A stretch of DNA of 44,112 nt from Candidatus Omnitrophota bacterium (GTDB lineage: Bacteria > Omnitrophota > Omnitrophia > JAHJGZ01). A program made the position numbers and the translations under genes. Within the stretch, counting starts at the first letter, position 1. Each line of letters starts with the position of its first letter. The stretch covers positions 1 to 44,112 of the forward strand of contig JAHJGZ010000140.1 of the NCBI GenBank assembly GCA_018823795.1, written 5' to 3'. Of the stretch, positions 9,046 through 17,324 are shown piece after piece. The notes below the pieces were generated by a model. The model saw nothing but the letters and a program-made list of their open reading frames with translations, was not told the DNA's origin and searched no databases.

Positions 9046-9846
9046 TCAACAACATGCCCAACAAATCATTTTTTTATTGGGATATAAACTTTTGACTCCT
9101 GATAAAACTTTTTCTGATTGTTCTTGAACAGTAACCCCTTCATTAACATCAATAAATAAAAAATTGTTTTTATGCCCAAAGGTATCAAAAATACGTGACA
9201 TGTCGTGATACGTTTCTTCGAGAGTACTATCAACCGAATCTGTCATCTGAACACCAAATACACTACGAATACCGGATGACCGCGTCTGCGCACGTTGTAA
9301 AATCAAGGGAACCGAACCATTAATGATCACACCAGATATCTTGCGCGGCAGAGAACGATAATATACTTCCAAAATATCGTTGCGAGAAGAAGGTGGTGTG
9401 CGTAACCATACGCTCGTTCCTCGTTGCATAAAACCGTCATCAATAATAAATACTGCATTACGCATTACAGCTTCGATGTATGCCAAACAGCGTATAACCG
9501 TAATTCTATTGAGTATCAGCATAATCGCAACCGACTCATTACCAAGCTCAATCACTTTCGTTCCCTGCACGCATAATGCCTTGCCTAATAAACGTATTAT
9601 CCACAAAAAAAGTGACGTTTTGTTTTCCTTCTGAGCCTGGTACACAATCTTCAAAACATTGAAAAAACGTACGGTTGTACCAACTAAAAACAATTTGTCT
9701 ATATAATTCCTAATAAAAAAAAGATAAATGCGCGGGCACCATGCTTTGTTTTTTTCTCCTAACGTTTTTTCTATTGTGTTACACGTTGTTGTTTTCCCCA
9801 CACCCGATAATCCGGCAACTTCAACAATGCGACTACTCCATTGCAT
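9046..9846 (-). CDS. P-loop kinase-like protein (thymidylate kinase-like fold)
   Basis: A 266-residue protein with a Walker A motif, AGLSGVGKTTT (residues 11-21), right at the N-terminus and a possible Walker B, NAVFIIDDGF, near the middle. An arginine-rich lid-like stretch (LQRAQTRSSGIR) and FLFIDVNEG lie near the end. This order matches small-molecule kinases of the thymidylate kinase/AAA_33 type. The middle is hydrophobic and could bind a membrane or a lipid. The substrate is unknown. Although it starts like an adenylylsulfate kinase loop, no other CysC motifs are seen. It is in the operon between a methyltransferase and the radical SAM gene. Confidence 0.65.
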   Translation of the reverse strand: MQWSSRIVEVAGLSGVGKTTTCNTIEKTLGEKNKAWCPRIYLFFIRNYIDKLFLVGTTVRFFNVLKIVYQAQKENKTSLFLWIIRLLGKALCVQGTKVIELGNESVAIMLILNRITVIRCLAYIEAVMRNAVFIIDDGFMQRGTSVWLRTPPSSRNDILEVYYRSLPRKISGVIINGSVPLILQRAQTRSSGIRSVFGVQMTDSVDSTLEETYHDMSRIFDTFGHKNNFLFIDVNEGVTVQEQSEKVLSGVKSLYPNKKMICWACC

Positions 9847-9861
9847 AAATTGAACAACTCC

Positions 9862-10659
9862 TTATTGATCTTTTACCTTTAAAAGGAAAAACATATAGGG
9901 TTTTACTTTTCTCTCCAAATAAGAAACACGTGTATCAATTAGTATGCTTTGACACACATCCATCGCCAAATCAGAGAATAGAGACAATACATTTTTTTTA
10001 TCATGAAGTGTATATCCCGTAGCAATATTTCTCGGACCTTGCTTTGTTTTATTGAAAAACAACTTAACTACCATCTGTTTCAATGTGCTCACAAAACGTA
10101 GTATGCTTCTTATAATAAAATTGAACCAAGATACAATATGGTGCCTGGTCGGTAGTACAGCCCTGACACCGAATTTAAAAAAATCAAATGCTTTCATCGG
10201 ATGTTGCAAACGAACACCAATAACCATACCTTTTCGAGCTACCCTACTAAATTCGCCTATAATATCTTTAAGTATTTGTTCGCTTACCCAATTTAAAAGC
10301 CGTATACAAACAACGTAATCGATCGACTTATTTCCTAATGGAAGCTTTTCTGCTTCTCCAACAATCATGTGCACAGATGAACTATAATCTGCATGATTAA
10401 ATTTCAATTTCGTCTTTGCCTGTAACAGCATATCACTCGATATATCAAGACCGACCACAGTATGCTGATCCCTCTCATAACATTCAAGGAACCGCCCTGT
10501 TCCAAGAGGAACATCAAGAATAGACTGTGCTCCATCAAATTGAGCAACGATAGTTTGCACGGCCTCTAATTCATGCTTCCATTTTATATTTGAAGCCCGT
10601 TTTTGATCGTATTGAGATGCAACATCTCCAATATACTTTGCTTTAGCTTGATAGGTCAT
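9862..10659 (-). CDS. Class I SAM-dependent methyltransferase
   Basis: A 265-residue methyltransferase. Motif I is ILDVPLGTGRFLECY (about 45-60), motif II VVGLDISSDML, then IVGEAEKLPLGNKSIDYVVCIRLLNWV and FSRVARKGMVIGVRL. These fit the Methyltransf_11/25 group. The N-terminus has the YDQKRAS segment common in this group. A basic, hydrophobic insert (about residues 160-215) could associate with the membrane. It is located just after the broken neuB copy, in the same direction as the glycan operon. The substrate is unknown. Confidence 0.82.
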   Translation of the reverse strand: MTYQAKAKYIGDVASQYDQKRASNIKWKHELEAVQTIVAQFDGAQSILDVPLGTGRFLECYERDQHTVVGLDISSDMLLQAKTKLKFNHADYSSSVHMIVGEAEKLPLGNKSIDYVVCIRLLNWVSEQILKDIIGEFSRVARKGMVIGVRLQHPMKAFDFFKFGVRAVLPTRHHIVSWFNFIIRSILRFVSTLKQMVVKLFFNKTKQGPRNIATGYTLHDKKNVLSLFSDLAMDVCQSILIDTRVSYLERKVKPYMFFLLKVKDQ

Positions 10660-10668
10660 AATGATAAA

Positions 10669-10884
10669 TTACTTATTATCTCCCCATCTACCTATAAACC
10701 TTTTGCGCGCTGCTTTCTCTTCAGGAAATAAAAATTTACTATCGCGCAGCCAATGAGCATTTCCCACCACCGTCGCTATGGTATTTCTATAGGTAATAAT
10801 GTTTTTGAAATCATCCGGTAAAATGTCCTATGCCGCAGCTCTTCCCGGCCCGTCTTCACCCAATTTAAAATGGGCTTCGATCAT
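10669..10884 (-). pseudogene. Broken 3' remnant of a SAF-less neuB copy
   Basis: The 236-base gap between two genes is not empty. Read on the minus strand it gives 71 residues clearly homologous to the last part of the NeuB-like protein at 11892: IEAHFKLGEDGPGRAAA, a stop, DILPDDFKNIITYRN, then KRFIGRWGDNK and TAA. The intact gene has IEAHMKLGIDGPGRVAAWD and KFIGRWGDYR at the same places. The in-frame stop TAG (10828-10830) replaces the tryptophan codon TGG (Trp225 of the intact protein). About two thirds of the gene is missing: homology begins near 10884, twelve bases after the sulfotransferase stop. The metal-ligand histidine in IEAH is still present. Confidence 0.92.
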
Positions 10885-10895
10885 CTTTGTAAATG

Positions 10896-11885
10896 TTACC
10901 CTTTCTTTATCTGCTTTTGCCATCGCCTATGTAATGCATGCGTAACTGCTTTCCTACCACAAAGATCTACATAATATTTACAGATATCTGTGTTAAACGA
11001 ATACCGTTTAACCTGTGCACTAAGTGCATAGCCCCATTGTGCCATATATTTCTTACCTATTTTCTCAATGGTGGCTATCTGATCATTCGTTAACGATTGA
11101 TCACTTTCCCATTGTCCAATCCGTGTCGCATCAAAGGGCCCGTTCGTATGAGGGTGATGACGGCTACCAGCTGACGACAATAATCTATAGTCTTTATTGT
11201 TTTTATAAAAATCGATCATCTTCTCATGGAAAGTAACTTCTAAAAAAGAACATATTCTTTCACATATTTTTTTTGGATTATTTACTACATCTTCATAGCG
11301 GACCACCAATGAATCCTGAGCATAGTGTGTACACATGCTATAGATATAAGCAAATCGGGTAAAATATGTACTTAGTGCATAACGAAAAGAAGCATCGACA
11401 TTCTTTAATATTGATGCAATAGCATCTCGTGGATCCCTGACAATAAAAATAAATTTCGCGTCAGGAAACATTTGCTTATATAGCGAACCGTATCCTAGAG
11501 CATACGCACCTTTCTTATTGCCGACAATTGCATCTCCCCCATTAACTGCTTTTGCAAACCCAACAAATATTTTATCTAACAATTCAGGCATAGTGGGCAT
11601 ATGTGCTGCCAGCATATCATTGCATAGGCGCTCAGTATTCAAACCGGGCCATGCCTTTAGTTTTTTCTCGGCACGCAACAGTTCAAGAAAATACATCACC
11701 TCTTGCTGATTGAGTCTTTTTGTAGGATACGGAAGGTATGGTAACGCACAAAAAATACTTGTAATAAATCGTGCTTCTGGCGTTATCGTAATATCAGGAT
11801 GTGAGGACAGCACTAACCGCAGCATTGTTGTCCCACAACGCGATGGACCAGAAACAAAAAGATGTTTGTGAAATCGGCTTGTCAT
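10896..11885 (-). CDS. Sulfotransferase (Sulfotransfer_3-like)
   Basis: A 329-residue sulfotransferase. The phosphosulfate-binding loop GPSRCGTTMLR is at residues 13-23, followed by LVLSSHPDITITPEARF, typical of the heparan-sulfotransferase-like group. The 3'-phosphate motif FIFIVRDPRDAIASIL is at about 145-160, and a C-terminal IGQWESDQSLTNDQ matches the region after the active site. It should move sulfate from PAPS to a glycan hydroxyl. It starts six bases downstream of the NeuB-like gene and ends immediately before a broken neuB copy. The link to a nonulosonate or another sugar acceptor is inference from position. Confidence 0.88.
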   Translation of the reverse strand: MTSRFHKHLFVSGPSRCGTTMLRLVLSSHPDITITPEARFITSIFCALPYLPYPTKRLNQQEVMYFLELLRAEKKLKAWPGLNTERLCNDMLAAHMPTMPELLDKIFVGFAKAVNGGDAIVGNKKGAYALGYGSLYKQMFPDAKFIFIVRDPRDAIASILKNVDASFRYALSTYFTRFAYIYSMCTHYAQDSLVVRYEDVVNNPKKICERICSFLEVTFHEKMIDFYKNNKDYRLLSSAGSRHHPHTNGPFDATRIGQWESDQSLTNDQIATIEKIGKKYMAQWGYALSAQVKRYSFNTDICKYYVDLCGRKAVTHALHRRWQKQIKKG

Positions 11886-11891
11886 GATTCG

Positions 11892-12725
11892 CTACCTATA
11901 ATCCCCCCATCTTCCAATAAACTTTCTTTGCGCGTCTTGTTCTTGAGGATGTAAAAAAGTTTCATCAACATACCACTTTGAGTCTCCTAAAAGTTCCGTC
12001 AATGTCTTTCGGTATGCGACAATTTCTTTAAAATCATCGGGAAGAATATCCCACGCTGCTACTCTCCCCGGGCCGTCTATCCCTAATTTCATATGTGCTT
12101 CAATAATCTCTGCACCATGTGCCATTGCAAATTTTATGGCTTCGATATCGGATGTATGATTACTATACCCCACCCGCGGGAAATGATCTTTTAGCCATAG
12201 AAATTTATACATAAACGTTTTTTCTAAAGGAGCTGGATACATTGAAACGGCATGTAACAATGTGGCATTGATGTTATTCTTCGTTATAAATTTAATAGCA
12301 GTTTTTATATCCCTGATACTATGCATCCCCGTTGAAATCACCAGATGTTTAAATTGTGCCGCTAATCGTTCGATCATTGCAAAACTTAAAAGATCGGGGC
12401 TCGCAACTTTGATTTCTTCTAATCCGAGTGAAACCAAAAATCCGACTCTGGTAATACTGAAACACGTAGTAAGAAATTTTATATGATGCTTTTTACATTC
12501 TTCAATAAGCTCACAATGAGCTTCGTCGGTTAGAGATGTTTTCTTCACCCATTCACCCTGTACATCACTGTGATTAACTAAATCTTCATAGCGTGAAGAC
12601 TGAAATTTAACATAATCTGCACCAGCTTCTGCACTTTTTTGAATAAAATTTTTTGCTAAAGCCATATCACCCATGTGATTTGATGCAACCTCAGCAATTA
12701 TTTTGCATACTTTAAATTCCTCCAT
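11892..12725 (-). CDS. NeuB-like nonulosonate synthase lacking the SAF domain
   Basis: A 277-residue member of the NeuB (N-acetylneuraminate synthase) family, which condenses phosphoenolpyruvate with an N-acyl sugar. The barrel motifs are present: IIAEVASNHMGDM, AGADYVKFQS, HLVISTGMHSIRDI, VGYSNHTSD (His190) and IIEAHMKLG (His211); these histidines correspond to the metal ligands. Three features are unusual: ASPD instead of ASGE/D, SNHT instead of SDHT, and the protein stops at GRWGDYR, so the 60-residue C-terminal SAF/antifreeze domain is absent. ATG 12725 is chosen because AGGTGA lies just upstream, overlapping the neuA stop; a longer TTG-started frame overlaps neuA. Substrate specificity is unknown. 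Confidence 0.82.
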   Translation of the reverse strand: MEEFKVCKIIAEVASNHMGDMALAKNFIQKSAEAGADYVKFQSSRYEDLVNHSDVQGEWVKKTSLTDEAHCELIEECKKHHIKFLTTCFSITRVGFLVSLGLEEIKVASPDLLSFAMIERLAAQFKHLVISTGMHSIRDIKTAIKFITKNNINATLLHAVSMYPAPLEKTFMYKFLWLKDHFPRVGYSNHTSDIEAIKFAMAHGAEIIEAHMKLGIDGPGRVAAWDILPDDFKEIVAYRKTLTELLGDSKWYVDETFLHPQEQDAQRKFIGRWGDYR

Positions 12726-12732
12726 AGCAATA

Positions 12733-13431
12733 TCACCTTTTCTGCAAGAGTGCATCCGCCAGCATAAGATCAAGCGGTGAATCAATATTGACGGAATATT
12801 TTTCGTCCATTATGTACGGAATCACTTTTCGCCCCAAAAATCTCCGTTTTTTAATAACACTATCGGTATATGCAGCATAAATAGCACCATTAAGCCTATA
12901 GCAGTTAGACAAAAGCTGACGAGGGACAGAGCTATCGGCGCCTTTCAAAAATGGATGAACATACCCTTTTTTAATTACTTTTATCTTACGAGGATGCGGC
13001 TCTCTTAATTGACACAAACTAACAATTGAATCAGCATTACTTTTCAATAACCTTTGCAACGCCTCATCTATATGAAAACGCTTACGCAAAGGAGATGTCG
13101 GCTGCAATAAGACTATGAGATCCGGTTTATAGTTTTCGTCTTTCTTTAATGTATCCAGTACGTCTAACACAACATCAATACTTTTTGTTTTATCAGATGC
13201 TAAATACTTAGGTCTCATAAAAGGAACTTCCGCGCCAAAGGATTGAGCGAGCATAGCTATTCGTTTGCTATCAGTCGAAACCACTAATCGATCAATGAGA
13301 GCAGATTTCCGAGCCTCATCTATGGTGTAATAGATAAGTGGCTTACCATTTAAACACGCACTATTTTTATTCTTAATTCCTTTCGATCCTGAACGAGCAG
13401 GAACAATTGCAAGAATTTCTTTCTTCTTCAT
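12733..13431 (-). CDS. neuA: CMP-nonulosonate (N-acetylneuraminate) cytidylyltransferase
   Basis: A 232-residue nucleotidyltransferase of the NeuA/KdsB family, which activates a nonulosonic acid with CTP to its CMP form. The N-terminal signature ILAIVPARSGSKGIKNKN is the nucleotide-binding loop, followed by GKPLIYYTIDEA, LQPTSPLRKRFHIDEAL and YSVNIDSPLDLMLADAL. ATG 13431 is preferred over a TTG five codons upstream. It sits between neuC (five bases upstream) and the SAF-less neuB, making a three-gene module. The exact sugar (Neu5Ac, legionaminic or other) cannot be decided. Confidence 0.88.
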   Translation of the reverse strand: MKKKEILAIVPARSGSKGIKNKNSACLNGKPLIYYTIDEARKSALIDRLVVSTDSKRIAMLAQSFGAEVPFMRPKYLASDKTKSIDVVLDVLDTLKKDENYKPDLIVLLQPTSPLRKRFHIDEALQRLLKSNADSIVSLCQLREPHPRKIKVIKKGYVHPFLKGADSSVPRQLLSNCYRLNGAIYAAYTDSVIKKRRFLGRKVIPYIMDEKYSVNIDSPLDLMLADALLQKR

Positions 13432-13435
13432 AGTG

Positions 13436-14596
13436 TTATTCCACAAACCTCTTTTCTACTGAAGGATTAGTCGTATGCAAATAATCTGCAATTCGTGGCC
13501 CCGCTTTGCCGTCTCCATATAATGTGTCAGACGCATAGTGGCCATTCTTTTTCAAATGGCGTTCAATAGCATTTATGATTTCCTTTTTGTTATGTTTCAC
13601 ATCAAGAACATTTTCTCCTCTGTCCCTACCGTCTTGTCTATTCCCAATGTTTACAACGGGCACCCCTAAAAATGAACATTCACGTATACCAACTGATGAA
13701 TTACCTACTAAACATTTCGCACGTAAAAGCAATGCTAAAAAATCTTCCGGCGCTAAGTTTCGAAAAAAATGAACATGAGACGGATTGTATTCTTCTCGAA
13801 ATTTCCTAATAGACTTTGCCGTCAAATCAGTACCGGCATCAATATTGGGCCATAATATAATCGTTGGAATATTGAGATCGTTAACTGCCATTAACGTTTC
13901 ATGCATTTGCTGGTATGCATTTTGAAACTCGGTTGTCACCGGATGTTGTAAAACAACAATAAATTGCTTATCTATATTGACCAATTCACCGGTCCCCCCA
14001 TATTTTGCATATAAATACTCGGTATTCATAAACTGATAATTATCTTTTACTTCTTTTGCTAAATCCACAGAAGGACACCCGGTAACAAAAATTGACTTCT
14101 CATCTTCCCCCATCATTCGTACTCGCTTTGCTGCAAGGGGATTAGATACAAAATGCAAGGAAGAAAATTTTGTGACCGCATGCCGCACCTTTTCATCTAT
14201 AGAACCAGATACTTCTCCTCCCTGGATATGAGCAACAGGTATATTCAAATAAGAAGCTGCAATGGCAGTACAGATAGTTTCAAATCTATCAGCAATAGAT
14301 ACAACTACATCCGGTTTATAATTATCAAATATCGTAGCTAATTCCATGATGCCAACGCCGACGCTTTTTGCCATCGTGGTAGGATTTTCACCTTCAATGA
14401 TCATATACACCTTTTCGTTGATCTTAAAACCATCTCGTTCCATAATCTCTGCAGCATTTCCATATTTATGTAAAAGCAAGGATGCTGCTCCGATAAGAAA
14501 CAATTCAAGCTGCGGATTTTCATTGATAGCTTTTAATACACTTTTAACGCGAGCATAGCTGGCTCGTGAAGATACAACAACGGCTATTTTTTTCAT
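13436..14596 (-). CDS. neuC: Hydrolysing UDP-GlcNAc 2-epimerase, NeuC-like
   Basis: A 386-residue GT-B-fold epimerase of the NeuC/LegG type, which converts UDP-N-acetylhexosamine into free N-acetylmannosamine-type sugar plus UDP. Motifs seen are VVSIADRFETICTAIAAS, HIQGGEVSGSIDEKVRHAVTK, VVLQHPVTTE, and the nucleotide site GNSSVGIRECSFLGVPVVNIGNRQ. The usual N-terminal TGTRADY-type motif is replaced by VVSSRASYARVKS. It is the first gene of module 1 and is followed by neuA and the NeuB-like synthase. The family assignment is firm; the exact UDP-sugar substrate is not. Confidence 0.88.
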   Translation of the reverse strand: MKKIAVVVSSRASYARVKSVLKAINENPQLELFLIGAASLLLHKYGNAAEIMERDGFKINEKVYMIIEGENPTTMAKSVGVGIMELATIFDNYKPDVVVSIADRFETICTAIAASYLNIPVAHIQGGEVSGSIDEKVRHAVTKFSSLHFVSNPLAAKRVRMMGEDEKSIFVTGCPSVDLAKEVKDNYQFMNTEYLYAKYGGTGELVNIDKQFIVVLQHPVTTEFQNAYQQMHETLMAVNDLNIPTIILWPNIDAGTDLTAKSIRKFREEYNPSHVHFFRNLAPEDFLALLLRAKCLVGNSSVGIRECSFLGVPVVNIGNRQDGRDRGENVLDVKHNKKEIINAIERHLKKNGHYASDTLYGDGKAGPRIADYLHTTNPSVEKRFVE

Positions 14597-14618
14597 AGTT
14601 CACCTTCTCTTTAGGATT

Positions 14619-16229
14619 TCAAAATGTTTTTTTCGCACATAACGGTGTTTCACGTTTTGCCACTGTATCAACAAGATAACGTGCGAGTGTTTTGATATGC
14701 ATTGCCCATTCTTGAGTTTGGCTTTCTTCATCACCAAGGCCATCCGGATTATATGCGCCCGGTCGCTTTAAAAGTCTTGAATAAAAATCTACTGAAACTG
14801 ATTCCTGCATTACTGCGGCAACATAACTTAGTAATGCTTCTTCTTTGTACTCATACTGTTCAAGTAAGGCACGAATCTCTTCACCTAACTTCATTGGATT
14901 TGCAGCATATCGAATCATAGACGATGGTAAATAGTTATACGGCGCACCGCCAAGAACAATGACCGGTTTTTTTAACACTATCCCTTCAAAACCAATAGAT
15001 CCTGCAATAACGGTAACGATGCGTGCATGACAGATTAAATCTCGAGAAGTTATTGCCGGCTGAGACAGCATCACATTTGGGATAGCCATTAATTTACGAT
15101 AGTAACTTAAGGGGCGTTTGCCAATAGACCATGGATGTTCTTTGATTACCAATTTCATGCCGACCGGAAGATTATGGCTAATTAAACGAACGACTTCGAT
15201 TTGATTAAGATAAGCTTTACTGTACACAGATAATGTTACTTCCGGCTCAGTATGTAATGGAAAAAAAGCATAGGTCAGGGATGATAACTGATCTGCTGTA
15301 ACATAGAGTTTACGAAACTGCCCTTCCATCTGTTGTGCCCGCCAGGGGCCAACAATCCTTTGTCCTAAAAAACATCCGAAGGGATCTACACTATGATTAT
15401 CATCCCGATATTCCCCAAAATTATATTTCCATCCTTCACTAAACAGTTCAATAATATTCTTTAGCTTTGGTAAACCAAAAAATCTTTTTTGTGAAGCGAT
15501 TCTCGCCGGGGGTTTCTGGGAGGGCCGAACAACACCTTCGTACATTGCGTGAGATTGGCGCACCTCTTGTACATAATTAAGAGCTCTATCACGTAAATGA
15601 GCTTCAATGCCCTGGTTTAAGAAATGCTCATAAGTATCTTGTAAAGTACGTGATGGTTCATACACCGTTTCGCCTGCATAAAAATAATTGCGTATTCTCG
15701 TCGGTCTTAAATTTAAAATATGAATATTCCGTTTACGCGCAATCAGATATGAAAGGAAATCCCCCAACGTAAGGCATTGAAAAGAAACGATAAAATCAGG
15801 TCGCACCTCATCAAAGAAAGCTTCTAAGCGGTTGAGCCCTACCTGAAGAATAGCAAGCATTTGTTCATGATTAAATCGTGCTCGATAATCCTGATCATAC
15901 GAATATTTTCTCCCCCAGTAAATACGTCTATCGGCAACTAATGCATCCCACAAAAAGGGCTGCCCAATTTCCTCTTCATATTGACGGAGAACAGTCATAT
16001 CAACCGTCACATCTTTTGCGCTCCGAATATTTTCCCACTCCTTGAGAATCGATAACGATTGTTCATGAAAGGTACGATGGTGTGTAATAAATTTTTTATA
16101 AAAACGTGAATCGGTAACGTAAAACCCGATTTTATCAAGTGCAATATATTCTTTCATTGCTTCTGAGGTGTGATAGAACATATCGAGGTTAGAGCTTTGC
16201 GTAAAAAAAATAACATTTTTTTTCTTCAT
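14619..16229 (-). CDS. Capsule polysaccharide-type glycosyltransferase
   Basis: A 536-residue protein resembling the capsule_synth (KpsC/KpsS-like) group of GT-B enzymes. The C-terminal half shows VIKEHPWSIGKRPLSYY (the KEHP element) and VTVIAGSIGFEGIVLKKPVIVLGGAPYNYLPS, where GSIGFEG and the proline-rich end are characteristic. A central AFFPLHTEPEVTLSVYS also fits this family. The N-terminus (FFTQSSNLDMFYHTSEAM) is a Rossmann-type start. It would extend a surface polysaccharide, and its position between two nonulosonate modules suggests transfer of a nonulosonic acid or Kdo-like sugar (inference). Spacing is 22 bases to neuC and 25 bases from the NeuB gene. Confidence 0.78.
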   Translation of the reverse strand: MKKKNVIFFTQSSNLDMFYHTSEAMKEYIALDKIGFYVTDSRFYKKFITHHRTFHEQSLSILKEWENIRSAKDVTVDMTVLRQYEEEIGQPFLWDALVADRRIYWGRKYSYDQDYRARFNHEQMLAILQVGLNRLEAFFDEVRPDFIVSFQCLTLGDFLSYLIARKRNIHILNLRPTRIRNYFYAGETVYEPSRTLQDTYEHFLNQGIEAHLRDRALNYVQEVRQSHAMYEGVVRPSQKPPARIASQKRFFGLPKLKNIIELFSEGWKYNFGEYRDDNHSVDPFGCFLGQRIVGPWRAQQMEGQFRKLYVTADQLSSLTYAFFPLHTEPEVTLSVYSKAYLNQIEVVRLISHNLPVGMKLVIKEHPWSIGKRPLSYYRKLMAIPNVMLSQPAITSRDLICHARIVTVIAGSIGFEGIVLKKPVIVLGGAPYNYLPSSMIRYAANPMKLGEEIRALLEQYEYKEEALLSYVAAVMQESVSVDFYSRLLKRPGAYNPDGLGDEESQTQEWAMHIKTLARYLVDTVAKRETPLCAKKTF

Positions 16230-16254
16230 AGAAATACCTTATACTTTAAAAAGC

Positions 16255-17301
16255 TTACCGATCACTCATGTCATCAGGTGTCAGTAGATACTCAGCAGGT
16301 AAATCCCGTATCGCACGTTTACCAACAATCTTAGGAAGTTCATAACTGGGAATACCACTCCCGGGGCGCTTGACCCACACATTCTGATGTTCCTTAAACC
16401 GCTCCCCTTTTTTAACGGATGCGATTGTGACGATGCTCTCTGAAAAACCATGACGAACTTTTAGTGCTTCTTCATTCAGTTCTTTTACATCACCTCGTGC
16501 CGCCCATACGGCTCTAACTCCAGTGACCAAATCCTTCAGTTCATGAGGCTCAATAGAAGATTGCTGGTCAATTCCCGGCATCGTTCGCGAAAGGGTAAAA
16601 TGTTTCTCAACCATGCATGCCCCTTTTGCAACTGCCCCGAAACACGCATAGTTGCCAACACAATGGTCTGACAATCCGACCGGAACCTGAAATTCATTGT
16701 GCATTTTTTCTATAACACCTAAATTAACATTTTCATATGCCGTAGGGTAGTTTGATGTACATTGCATAAGGACCACACCGGGAATACTATCTTTAATACT
16801 CTCAACAGCTAATCGAACTTCATCCCACGTCGCGGTACCTGTTGAGAGAATAATCGGTTTTCCTTTCTGTGCAACATAGCGAAGAAATGGTACATTAGTG
16901 ACCTCACCCGACCCGATTTTATATGCCACAACATTTACTTTTTCTAAAAGATCAACCGCCTCTATTGAAAAGGGGGTCGAGAGAAATAAAATTCCAAGCC
17001 GTTCGGCCTCTTTTTTTAAAGTACGATGATTCTCATAGGACAATTCACACTCCCTCATAATATCAAACAATGAACGAGTAACGTGTGATCCCGCATCATT
17101 TCCAATACCTTTATCCGGAAGCATTTCTGCTTCTGCACAATGGGTCTGGAATTTAACAACATCAGCACCAGCTTCATGTGCAATGCGAATCATTTCAAGA
17201 GCAATGTCAATATCACCATTATGATTAATCCCGGCTTCAGCAATTACTAAGGGACGACAACCAGAACCAATACTATAAGGACCAAGGCTTATCTTCTGCA
17301 T
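16255..17301 (-). CDS. neuB: Nonulosonate synthase, full-length NeuB/SpsE family
   Basis: A 348-residue synthase with both family domains. The TIM barrel carries LVIAEAGINHNGD, AGADVVKFQTH, FLSTPFSIEAVDLL, YKIGSGEVTN, IILSTGTATWDEV, VGLSDHC and MVEKHFTLSR, including the two metal-ligand histidines. The C-terminal SAF domain (about residues 280-345) carries FSESIVTIASVKKGE and RPGSGIPSYEL. It condenses phosphoenolpyruvate with an N-acyl-hexosamine to give a nine-carbon nonulosonic acid. ATG 17301 is chosen because a perfect GGAGG lies five bases upstream; an upstream in-frame ATG at 17334 overlaps the previous gene. It is the third gene of module 2. Confidence 0.92.
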   Translation of the reverse strand: MQKISLGPYSIGSGCRPLVIAEAGINHNGDIDIALEMIRIAHEAGADVVKFQTHCAEAEMLPDKGIGNDAGSHVTRSLFDIMRECELSYENHRTLKKEAERLGILFLSTPFSIEAVDLLEKVNVVAYKIGSGEVTNVPFLRYVAQKGKPIILSTGTATWDEVRLAVESIKDSIPGVVLMQCTSNYPTAYENVNLGVIEKMHNEFQVPVGLSDHCVGNYACFGAVAKGACMVEKHFTLSRTMPGIDQQSSIEPHELKDLVTGVRAVWAARGDVKELNEEALKVRHGFSESIVTIASVKKGERFKEHQNVWVKRPGSGIPSYELPKIVGKRAIRDLPAEYLLTPDDMSDR

Positions 17302-17324
17302 AAAAACCTCCAATGAATTGGCTA

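Noticed and set aside
9046-9846. The P-loop protein as an adenylylsulfate kinase making PAPS for the sulfotransferases.
   Set aside because: Only the GLSGxGKT loop fits; the further CysC motifs and the usual length are absent.
10828-10830. The TAG codon in the neuB remnant could be read as tryptophan or another amino acid (recoding).
   Set aside because: The fragment also lacks two thirds of the gene, and the other genes in the window behave as expected under the standard code.
12726-12785. A TTG-started N-terminal extension of the SAF-less NeuB.
   Set aside because: It overlaps neuA and lacks a ribosome site, while ATG 12725 has a clear AGGTGA.
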